A DNA stretch of 6,897 bases from Pseudomonadota bacterium (GTDB taxonomy: Bacteria > Pseudomonadota > Gammaproteobacteria > Xanthomonadales > Xanthomonadaceae). Positions 1 through 5,933 of this stretch are shown one piece after another. The position numbers and the translations under genes are program-made. The notes below the pieces were generated by a model. It searched no databases and was not told the origin of the DNA. It saw only the letters and a list, made by a program, of their open reading frames with translations. Where the stretch lies: positions 1 to 6,897 of the forward strand of contig JAFAFY010000262.1 of the NCBI GenBank assembly GCA_023423235.1, read 5' to 3'. Each line of letters starts with the position of its first letter. Position 1 is the first letter of the stretch.

Positions 1-1952
1 AGATTGGCCTGGCCGTCGTCGAGCGCCGCGCGGCGCGACTGCGACAACAGCCCGTGCGCCTGTTGTTCCAGCGCTGCGCCCAGGCCGTGCAACGCGCGCC
101 CGCGCTCCGCAACGCGGCTGCGCAGCAGCCTGCGCTCTCCGGCCTGCGGGAGGCCGTAGCCCGCGACATCGCCGAGCAGCGTTGCCGGGCGCGCCAGGGT
201 GCCGTTGGCCGCAAGCAGCGCGTCCAGCGCGGCGGGCAGATCGCTGGCCTCGGTGGTGGGTGCATCGCCGCGGGCCCGCAACAGCCGCCGCTTGAGTTCG
301 TCGCGCGCCAGCAACTGCTGGCGGCGCTGCGCGCCCTCCTCCAGCACCAGCAACGCGGCGGCCACGCGCAGCTCGTCCACGCCTTGCAGCCACGGCCTGC
401 GCTGCGCCGGGGCCTGCGCCAGCCAGTCCGCGGCATCGGCCTGGGGCAGCGCCAGCGCCTCGCGCGCAACCGCGTACATGGCGGCGTGCAGGCTGGCATC
501 GGAGTCGAAGTAGTGGCCGAGCCGGCGCGCGCGGTCCGGATCGTCCAGCACCGCGCCATCGGCGACGCCCTCGCGCTGCAGCCGGCGCAGCAGGCCGTTG
601 GGGGTGATGCTGCGCAGCGGCAGCTGGCCCAGCCGGGGCACGCCGGCATGCAACAGCTTCCAGGTCTCCACCGCGCAGTTGTTGCCGGCGAAGTAGTAGC
701 GCCCGTCGTAGCCCCAGTGCACCTCGGCGGCGCGCGCCAGCAGCGCGGCGATCTCGTCGTCGCGCAGGCGCAGCGGGATCGACTGCAGCGCGCGCAGTTC
801 GGTGCGGGTGTATTCGTCGATGACCTGCTGCAACGGCAGCACGAACAGCCGCGACGGGTAGCGCCCGGTCAGCCCGCGCCAGCTGGAGATCTGTACGTCG
901 TCGACAAACGCGCGGAACGACAGCACCCGGTGGTGGTCGAGATCGAGCTGGCAGTCCGGTCCGCGCGGGCGCCCGGGGGCGCACACCACCAGCCGCAGCA
1001 TGCTGTGACCCCAGCGGCTCATCGGCCGCTCGTTGCCCTCGGCCAGCAGGTACTCGACCGCGTGCACGCGCGCGGGGTCCAGTTCCAGCAGCGCCGCGGC
1101 GGCTGCACTGCCATCGGCGAGCGCTTCGACATAGGGCAATGCCGGCGCGCAGTCGGCGGCCTCGGGCGCCCAGCCGAAATGCGCGGCGAAGTGCGAATGC
1201 AGCAGCGGACGCCGGCAGGCGTACCCGGGATCGAGCAGGAAGTGTTCGAGGTTGACGGCGACGAACTCCGCCGGCGAATGCAGCTCCCACGGGTCGGGAC
1301 TGCGCGCGTCGAAATCGTTGCGGCGCACGCGCAGGCCGGCGCGCAGCGGCCGCACCGGCCAGCCGGCGAGATCGCGCAGTCGCGGATCGCGTGACAGCCC
1401 CTGCGGCGAGCGGTCGTGGACGTGGGCCAGCTCGTGCAGCAGCGCCGCGATCGCGGGACGCGCGCGCGGGTCATCGGGCGTCGCGCGGCCGTCGGCCAGC
1501 GCGGCCATCCAGCCCGGCAGCAGCGCGCGTTGCAGCGTGATGCGACCGGCGAGCGCGCGGCCGTGGACATCGCCCGGCAGGTCCTCCCAGGCGATGCGCA
1601 GCGGCGGCAGGCCGCCTTCGGCGCGCAGGGATGGCGGCAGGTAGGCCGCTGCGGTGGCGACCAGCGCGCGCGTGGCCGCCTGCTCCCCGGGATCGGACTT
1701 GCCAGGATCGGACTTGCCAGGATCGGGCTTGTCAGGATCGTGCTTGTCGGGAGCGGGCTCGTCGGGAGCGTGCTTTTCAGGCCCGGGCATGTCGGGGCCG
1801 GGCCTGTCAGGATCACGCCCCTCGACGTCGATCTGCCAGCCCGCCGACACGGGCGCGGGCAGCGCCCAGCCCGGGATGGCGAGCAGCGCCGCAAGCAGTG
1901 CCATGCATCTCGCCGCGACGCGCAGCCGGCGCCCGGACGGCCGGCGTTTCAT
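1..1952 (-). CDS. Secreted two-domain protein: HExxH zincin-like domain plus Lnb/DUF4105-like domain (C-terminus beyond window)
   Basis: The frame is open from ATG at 1952 to the left edge (650 full codons), so the C-terminus is missing. Residues 1-37 look like a Sec signal peptide: Arg-rich start, hydrophobic core at about 17-30, then Ala-rich cleavage options. There is no lipobox. Residues 46-90 are a Pro/Asp/Lys linker built of five-residue repeats. HELAH at 173-177 is an HExxH zinc motif, and SPAEFVAVNLEHF (226-238) resembles the MtfA-type segment that supplies the third zinc ligand. A second domain follows, with RWGHSMLRL (313-321) and AGNNCAVETWKLL (422-434). This His-then-Cys order fits Lnb/DUF4105 proteins and permuted papain-like enzymes. 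A hydrolase acting on envelope protein, peptidoglycan or lipid is an inference; the substrate is unknown. The start lies 4 nt after the upstream stop with no clear Shine-Dalgarno, which suggests translational coupling. Family placement is from motif recall, not a search. Confidence 0.8.
   Translation of the reverse strand, partial: MKRRPSGRRLRVAARCMALLAALLAIPGWALPAPVSAGWQIDVEGRDPDRPGPDMPGPEKHAPDEPAPDKHDPDKPDPGKSDPGKSDPGEQAATRALVATAAAYLPPSLRAEGGLPPLRIAWEDLPGDVHGRALAGRITLQRALLPGWMAALADGRATPDDPRARPAIAALLHELAHVHDRSPQGLSRDPRLRDLAGWPVRPLRAGLRVRRNDFDARSPDPWELHSPAEFVAVNLEHFLLDPGYACRRPLLHSHFAAHFGWAPEAADCAPALPYVEALADGSAAAAALLELDPARVHAVEYLLAEGNERPMSRWGHSMLRLVVCAPGRPRGPDCQLDLDHHRVLSFRAFVDDVQISSWRGLTGRYPSRLFVLPLQQVIDEYTRTELRALQSIPLRLRDDEIAALLARAAEVHWGYDGRYYFAGNNCAVETWKLLHAGVPRLGQLPLRSITPNGLLRRLQREGVADGAVLDDPDRARRLGHYFDSDASLHAAMYAVAREALALPQADAADWLAQAPAQRRPWLQGVDELRVAAALLVLEEGAQRRQQLLARDELKRRLLRARGDAPTTEASDLPAALDALLAANGTLARPATLLGDVAGYGLPQAGERRLLRSRVAERGRALHGLGAALEQQAHGLLSQSRRAALDDGQAN
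1691..1810 (-). repeat. 15-bp in-frame tandem repeat, eight copies, encoding a Pro/Asp/Lys linker
   Basis: On the plus strand eight consecutive 15-bp units run from 1691 to 1810. The first two (1691-1705 and 1706-1720) are identical, gatcggacttgccag. The third and fourth differ by a few bases and the last four are more diverged. The period is a multiple of three, so on the minus strand each unit encodes five residues such as DPGKS, DPDKP or APDEP (about residues 48-87 of the large secreted protein). Changes in copy number would lengthen or shorten the linker without breaking the frame. The identical copies sit at the downstream end of the linker, next to the metalloprotease-like domain. Confidence 0.93.
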
Positions 1953-1956
1953 GGAT

Positions 1957-2277
1957 TCACATCGCGAGCAGCCGCTGCGCCAGCAGGCGATCGTCGATCG
2001 CCGTCGCCTGCGGACTTTCCACGCGCAGCTGGCGCAAGGCCGCATCCAGCCGCGCGCTGCGCACGCGGCCATCGCTGGCGATGAAGACCGCGGCATCGCG
2101 CCGGGCGCGCGCCTGAAACTTGAAGTCCTCGGGGTCCATGCTCGACACGCTGAGGACGTAGCTGCTGCCCTCCGCGGCCACCGGCGCCGGCAGCATGAGC
2201 ACCGGTACCGCGGCCACCAGCATGCCGGCGAGTGGCCGCCATCGGCGTGGAGTTGCGCTGACAGCGCGCCCGGTCAC
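1957..2277 (-). CDS. Small exported DUF2388-type protein, downstream paralogue
   Basis: This 106-residue protein starts at GTG (2277), which overlaps the stop of the preceding gene as GTGA. No Shine-Dalgarno is visible, so coupled translation is likely. A basic stretch followed by a hydrophobic segment (about 17-35, ending in APVAA) looks like a signal peptide. An internal ATG at codon 19 is a possible alternative start but would leave almost no basic n-region. The conserved core is at about 57-106, with ARRDAAVFIASDGRVRS at 58-74, and it closely matches the neighbouring gene (21 of 28 aligned residues in the best block). I recognise this as the DUF2388 family of short periplasmic proteins known mostly from pseudomonads. 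No catalytic residues or cysteines are seen in the mature part, so a binding or accessory role is more likely than an enzyme. The function is unknown. Confidence 0.8.
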   Translation of the reverse strand: MTGRAVSATPRRWRPLAGMLVAAVPVLMLPAPVAAEGSSYVLSVSSMDPEDFKFQARARRDAAVFIASDGRVRSARLDAALRQLRVESPQATAIDDRLLAQRLLAM

Positions 2278-2588
2278 AGCGCCAGGATCGCGCGCGCCAG
2301 TTGCAGGTCGCTGGCCAGCGCCGCGTCGGGATCCTGCGCGCGCAGGTGCTGCAGGGCGGCCTCCAGGCGCGCGCTGCGCAGCCGGCCATCGCTGGCGACG
2401 AAACCGGCGGCATCCTGGCGCGCCTGGACGATGCGTTTGTCGTCACCCGAGGTCGAGCCGGACGATGCCGACGACCCGGCCGAGGCGCCCTGGGCGGTGG
2501 TGCCGGCAAAACTGCTGGCCAGCAGCGGCGCGCTCGCCAGCGACAGCAGCATCAGGAGGATCGAATGGCGGAACAGGCAGCGGCGCAT
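2274..2588 (-). CDS. Small exported DUF2388-type protein, upstream paralogue
   Basis: This 104-residue protein has an ATG at 2588 and a good Shine-Dalgarno (AAGGAG, 7 nt upstream), so it is probably the first gene of the three-gene cluster. Residues 1-25 form a typical signal peptide: MRRCLFRH, then a Leu-rich core ending near PLLAS. A Ser/Gly/Ala-rich flexible stretch follows (about 26-48). The conserved C-terminal core (53-104) contains DDKRIVQARQDAAGFVASDG (49-68), and the protein ends in ARAILAL. Such short, helix-rich proteins with the ASDG motif match the DUF2388 family as I recall it. The gene lies 78 bp after the FAD dehydrogenase stop on the same strand. It could have its own promoter or be read through from that gene; no convincing promoter or terminator is visible in the gap. 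Function unknown. Confidence 0.82.
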   Translation of the reverse strand: MRRCLFRHSILLMLLSLASAPLLASSFAGTTAQGASAGSSASSGSTSGDDKRIVQARQDAAGFVASDGRLRSARLEAALQHLRAQDPDAALASDLQLARAILAL

Positions 2589-2595
2589 GCGCGGG

Positions 2596-2601
2596 CTCCT
2601 T
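2596..2601 (-). promoter_or_regulatory. Ribosome binding site of the first DUF2388 gene
   Basis: AAGGAG on the minus strand lies 7 nt before the ATG at 2588. It is the only strong Shine-Dalgarno in the three-gene cluster. The two following genes lack one and begin by stop/start overlap or within 4 nt of a stop, so this site probably drives translation of the whole set. Confidence 0.7.
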
Positions 2602-2666
2602 CGACGCGTGAAGAGGGCGTCAAGGGTAACCGCAACGGCGCGCCGTGCCGCCGGCCGCGCGCGCGT

Positions 2667-4109
2667 TCAGGGGTCGAACAGCTTGCCGGGATTCAGGATG
2701 CCGCCGGGGTCGAACACCGCCTTGATGCCGCGCATCGCCGCGATCTCCGCCGCGCTGCGGGTCGAGGCCAGGTACTTCTTCTTGACCAGGCCGATGCCGT
2801 GCTCGGCGGAGATGCTGCCGCCGTGCGCCTGCAGCCGGTCGGCCAGCAGGGTGGTCACGCGCTCGCAGTCGGCGACGAACGCGGCATTGTCCATGTCCAC
2901 CGGCTTGAGCACGTTGATGTGCAGGTTGCCGTCGCCGATGTGGCCGAACCAGATCACCTCGAAATGCGGGTACTCGCGCGCCAGCAGCGCCTGGGTCTCG
3001 GCCAGGAACGCGGGCATCGCCGAGATCCGCACCGACACGTCGTTCTTGTACGGCACGTAGGCGGCGATGCTCTCGGTGATGCCCTCGCGCAGCCGCCACA
3101 GCTGCGCGGCCTGGGCACTGCCCTGGCTGATCACGCCGTCCTCGACCCAGCCCTGCCCGGTGCAGTGCTCGAACGCGGAGAGCACCTGCACCTCCTGGGC
3201 CTCGCTGCCGCTGGCGAACTCGGCGATCACGTAGTACGGGTACTCGGCCTCGAACGGCGCCTGCGCGCCGTGCGCGACCACGTGCCGCAGCGCGCGGTCG
3301 GTGAAGAACTCGAAGGCCTCCAGTTGCAGGCGCTCGCGCAGGGTGGTGAATACCTGCATCAGCACCTCGAACGAGGGCAGCGCCAGCAGCATCACCTGGG
3401 TCTCGGGCGGTGGGTCGGTCAGTTTCAGCGTGGCCTCGACCACGATCCCGAGCGTGCCCTCCGAGGCGATGGCCAGGTGCCGCAGGTCGTAGCCGCTGGA
3501 GTTCTTGACCAGGCCGCGGCCCAGGTCCAGCAACTCGCCGGTGCCGGTCACCAGCTTGAGCCCGGCGATCCACTCGCGGGTGTTGCCATAGCGCAGCACG
3601 CGGATGCCGCCGGCATTGGTGGCGATGTTGCCGCCGATCGAACAGGAACCGCGCGCGGCGAAATCCACCGGATAGACCAGTCCGTGCTGGCGCGCCGCCT
3701 CGTGCACCGCCTCCAGCGCGATGCCCGGCTGCACGGTCAGCAGACGGTCGACGGCGTCGAAGCCGAGCACCCGGTTCATGCGCTGCAGGCTCAGCACCAG
3801 CTCGCCGTTGGCCGCCACCGCGCCGCCCGACAGGCCGGTGCGCCCGCCCGAGGGCACCACCGCAACGCCATGGGCATGCGCCCAGCGCAGGGTCGCCTGC
3901 ACCTCGTCGATGTCGCCGGGCAGCGCGATCGCCAGCGGCGCCGGGGTCCAGCGCCGCGTCCAGTCCACCCCGTACCAGGCCAGGTCCTCGGTATCGGTCC
4001 TGAGCTGCAATGTCGGCACGGCCGCGCGGAGCCCGGCGACCAGCGCCTCGGCATCGGCCGGGGAACGGGCCGCTGCGGGGCTGGATTCTTGCTGGGACGG
4101 ATCGGACAT
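2667..4109 (-). CDS. FAD-linked D-2-hydroxyacid dehydrogenase, probably D-2-hydroxyglutarate dehydrogenase
   Basis: This 480-residue protein belongs to the VAO/GlcD flavoprotein family. The N-terminal FAD-binding domain has PSGGRTGLSGG (86-96), GSCSIGGNIATNAGG (154-168) and KNSSGYDLRHL with SEGTLGI (202-222). The C-terminal cap domain carries the metal- and substrate-binding motifs GHIGDGNLHIN (389-399) and AEHGIG (435-440), and ends with DPGGILNPGKL (467-477). Related enzymes oxidise D-lactate, glycolate or D-2-hydroxyglutarate and pass electrons to ETF or the respiratory chain. Divergence from serA favours D-2-hydroxyglutarate, as in the Pseudomonas pair where this enzyme removes the by-product of SerA. 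The ATG at 4109 is preferred: the frame extends to a TTG at 4205, but the extra 32 residues look non-conserved and would overlap the serA promoter region. The Shine-Dalgarno is weak. No signal peptide or membrane segment is seen, so it is probably cytosolic. The exact substrate is inferred. Confidence 0.9.
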   Translation of the reverse strand: MSDPSQQESSPAAARSPADAEALVAGLRAAVPTLQLRTDTEDLAWYGVDWTRRWTPAPLAIALPGDIDEVQATLRWAHAHGVAVVPSGGRTGLSGGAVAANGELVLSLQRMNRVLGFDAVDRLLTVQPGIALEAVHEAARQHGLVYPVDFAARGSCSIGGNIATNAGGIRVLRYGNTREWIAGLKLVTGTGELLDLGRGLVKNSSGYDLRHLAIASEGTLGIVVEATLKLTDPPPETQVMLLALPSFEVLMQVFTTLRERLQLEAFEFFTDRALRHVVAHGAQAPFEAEYPYYVIAEFASGSEAQEVQVLSAFEHCTGQGWVEDGVISQGSAQAAQLWRLREGITESIAAYVPYKNDVSVRISAMPAFLAETQALLAREYPHFEVIWFGHIGDGNLHINVLKPVDMDNAAFVADCERVTTLLADRLQAHGGSISAEHGIGLVKKKYLASTRSAAEIAAMRGIKAVFDPGGILNPGKLFDP

Positions 4110-4270
4110 GGGACCACCGCAGGATGTCGGAGGACCGCCAGCCTGCCAGCGGCCCAGGGCCGCGTCCAGCGCTGCGCCGCAACAAACACCGGCCGAATCT
4201 GGCAAAATGGTGATCTTCCGGACGCCGCCCCGCGCCGAAGTCCGGGACGCGCCCCCATCCCGAGCCCGTG
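4110..4270. promoter_or_regulatory. Divergent promoter region between the FAD dehydrogenase and serA
   Basis: This 161-bp spacer must hold the start signals for both divergent genes. On the plus strand, TGG followed by CAAAAT (4200-4208) resembles an extended -10 element, 62 nt before the serA ATG. No good -35 is seen at the usual distance. On the minus strand, TTGCCA at 4205-4200 resembles a -35 but has no matching -10. No clear operator palindrome was recognised. The existence of promoters here is inferred from the gene layout; the -10 call is weak. Confidence 0.4.
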
Positions 4271-5506
4271 ATGCAGAAGACCTCGTTTCCCAAGCAGGAC
4301 ATCCGTGTGCTGCTGCTCGAAGGCGTCAGCCAGAGCGCCGTCGACACCTTCCACGCCGCCGGCTACTCGCAGATCGAACTGCACGCCAAGTCGCTGCCGG
4401 AGGACGAGCTCAAGCGCCGGATCGCCGACGCCCACATCATCGGCATCCGCTCGCGCACCCAGCTCAGCGCCGAGGTGCTGGCCGAGGCCCGCCGGCTGAT
4501 GGCGATCGGCTGCTTCTGCATCGGCACCAACCAGGTCGATGTGGACGCCGCCGAGCTGGCCGGCATCCCGGTGTTCAACGCGCCCTACTCCAACACCCGC
4601 AGCGTCGCCGAGCTGGTGATCGCCGAGGCCATCATGCTGCTGCGCGGCATTCCGCAGAAGAACGCGCAGTGCCACCGCGGCGGCTGGAGCAAGTCCGCGC
4701 TGGGCAGCCACGAGGCCCGCGGCAAGACGCTGGGCATCGTCGGCTACGGCCACATCGGCACCCAGGTCGGGGTGATGGCCGAATCGCTGGGCATGCACGT
4801 GCTGTTCCACGACGTCGAGACCAAGCTGGCGCTGGGCAATGCCCGCAGCGCCACCGGCCTGGAGGACCTGCTGGCGCGCAGCGACGTGGTCACCCTGCAC
4901 GTGCCCGAAACCCCGTCGACCAAACGCATGTTCGGCGCCGCGGAACTGGCGGCGATGAAGCCCGGCGCGCACCTGATCAACGCCTCGCGCGGCACCGTGG
5001 TCGACATCGACGCGCTGGATGCGGCGTTGCGCAGCGGCCACGTCGGCGGCGCCGCCGTCGACGTGTTCCCGGTCGAGCCCAAGGGCAACGAGGACCCCTT
5101 CCAGTCGCCGCTGCTGGCCCACGACAACGTGCTGCTGACCCCGCACGTCGGCGGCAGCACGCTGGAGGCGCAGGACAACATCGGCGTCGAGGTCGCAGCC
5201 AAGCTGGTGCGCTACAGCGACAACGGCAGCACCCTGTCGGCGGTCAATTTCCCCGAGGTCACCCTGCCCGAGCACCTCGGCAGCCGCCGCATCCTGCACC
5301 TGCACCGCAACGTGCCGGGCGTGCTGTCGCGGATCAACGATGTGTTTTCGCGCGAGGCGATCAATATCGACGGCCAGTACCTGCGGACCAATCCCAACGT
5401 CGGCTACGTGGTCATCGATGTCGCCGCCACCGAGGAACAGGCCACGCACCTGCGCAGCGAACTCTCGAAGATCGACGGCACCCTGCGCACGCGGGTGCTG
5501 TACTAG
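4271..5506 (+). CDS. serA: D-3-phosphoglycerate dehydrogenase (E. coli-type, ACT-domain)
   Basis: This enzyme oxidises 3-phosphoglycerate to 3-phosphohydroxypyruvate with NAD+, the first committed step of serine synthesis in the cytosol. At 411 residues it is close to the 410 of E. coli SerA and aligns almost without gaps. Visible landmarks are substrate Arg60 and the SNTRSVAE segment (107-114), the NAD-binding GYGHIG (158-163), and the catalytic set Arg240 (in NASRG), Glu269 (in VEP) and His292 (in PHVGG). Trp139, which contacts the neighbouring subunit's active site in E. coli, is also present. The C-terminal ACT domain (about 340-411) keeps His345 and Asn347, matching the E. coli residues that bind inhibitory serine, so feedback inhibition is likely. 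E. coli-type SerA can also reduce 2-oxoglutarate. ATG 4271 is chosen over the adjacent GTG at 4268 on length and homology. The Shine-Dalgarno is poor (GAG, 6 nt upstream). Confidence 0.97.
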   Translation: MQKTSFPKQDIRVLLLEGVSQSAVDTFHAAGYSQIELHAKSLPEDELKRRIADAHIIGIRSRTQLSAEVLAEARRLMAIGCFCIGTNQVDVDAAELAGIPVFNAPYSNTRSVAELVIAEAIMLLRGIPQKNAQCHRGGWSKSALGSHEARGKTLGIVGYGHIGTQVGVMAESLGMHVLFHDVETKLALGNARSATGLEDLLARSDVVTLHVPETPSTKRMFGAAELAAMKPGAHLINASRGTVVDIDALDAALRSGHVGGAAVDVFPVEPKGNEDPFQSPLLAHDNVLLTPHVGGSTLEAQDNIGVEVAAKLVRYSDNGSTLSAVNFPEVTLPEHLGSRRILHLHRNVPGVLSRINDVFSREAINIDGQYLRTNPNVGYVVIDVAATEEQATHLRSELSKIDGTLRTRVLY

Positions 5507-5573
5507 GTCCGCATCTCCCGCCGGGCCGCCTTCGATTTCCGCCATCGCGTCGATCGCGTAGTCGATCATGCAA

Positions 5574-5604
5574 CGGCGTTCTCGATCCTCAAGATCGAAC
5601 GCCG
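5574..5604 (+). terminator. Strong stem-loop after serA, possible terminator without U-tract
   Basis: CGGCGTT (5574-5580) pairs with AACGCCG (5598-5604), and CGATC (5583-5587) pairs with GATCG (5593-5597). This gives 12 base pairs with a two-base bulge (CT, 5581-5582) and a five-base loop CTCAA. It lies 67 nt after the serA stop. No run of T follows on the plus strand, so it is not a canonical intrinsic terminator. It could terminate weakly or protect the 3' end of the serA mRNA. Confidence 0.4.
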
Positions 5605-5922
5605 GTGCGGGGATCGATCGCTGACGGCGCCGATGCGCCTGACGCGGCCCGCGTCGATGGCGTCGGTACACGTGCACAACCTCACCTGATGTGCGCAAAT
5701 GCCAGGCGATTCGTGGCAATTGGCATGCAAGGCGCTGCTCACCGGCGCAACGCATGGCATATGCTGCACATCGAGCCTGCTGCCAGAATATGCATGTCCC
5801 CGCCCGCCGCTGATCCCGCGATGTCCGAGTTCCAGCCAGACCGCCGCTCCCGGTGCGCGCAGGACCTGGCCGCCCGCACCCCGCCGGGCCGTTGTCGACA
5901 GCAACAGCCATCGCCGGGCAGC

Positions 5923-5927
5923 GGGGA
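5923..5927 (+). promoter_or_regulatory. Ribosome binding site deciding the PP2C start
   Basis: GGGGA lies 6 nt before the ATG at 5934. The open frame extends upstream to 5853, but the extra 27 residues (Pro/Arg/Gly-rich) are not part of a PP2C fold. From 5934 the protein begins directly with the domain, so this site supports the shorter start. Confidence 0.5.
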
Positions 5928-5933
5928 CGTCGC

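Larger units (their letters stand above)
5507..5933. other. 427-bp non-coding stretch between serA and the PP2C gene
   Basis: No convincing gene is seen here on either strand. The first 100 bp hold the stem-loop after serA. From about 5690 to 5800 the sequence is clearly more AT-rich than its surroundings and contains the six-base palindromes GCATGC (5723-5728), CATATG (5758-5763) and ATGCAT (5790-5795). A CACGTG-centred near-palindrome lies at 5666-5677. This is the most likely place for the phosphatase promoter. TATGCT (5760-5765) and GAATAT (5786-5791) are -10-like, but neither has a good -35, so no specific promoter is called. The remaining 130 bp before the phosphatase would be a 5' leader. 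Confidence 0.5.

Noticed and set aside
54..1394. Long plus-strand open frame (446 codons) opposite the large secreted protein
   Set aside because: Its translation is a low-complexity Arg/Gln/Ala/Gly mix with no motif. The minus-strand frame has a signal peptide and recognisable catalytic motifs, so this is a GC-driven antisense shadow.
2618..2623. TTGACG on the minus strand as a -35 for the DUF2388 cluster
   Set aside because: The matching -10 position falls on the Shine-Dalgarno (AGGAGC) with no TATAAT-like sequence, so a promoter here would leave no room for the ribosome binding site.
2636..2645. Palindrome CGGCGCGCCG between the FAD dehydrogenase and the DUF2388 cluster as a terminator
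   Set aside because: It has no loop and no T-run on the minus strand. In DNA this GC-rich, such a short palindrome is expected by chance.
4110..4205. Upstream extension of the FAD dehydrogenase to TTG at 4205
   Set aside because: It would add 32 residues with no family similarity and cover the serA -10-like element. The internal ATG at 4109 gives the usual family length.
2301..4271. Plus-strand open frame of 656 codons opposite the FAD dehydrogenase
   Set aside because: Rich in His/Gln/Arg/Gly with no domain. It lies exactly opposite a clear flavoprotein gene and is explained by its codon bias.
5566..5904. Minus-strand open frame of 112 codons in the gap before the PP2C gene
   Set aside because: No recognisable motif, mixed and less biased codon choice, no Shine-Dalgarno, and it overlaps both the stem-loop and the likely phosphatase promoter.
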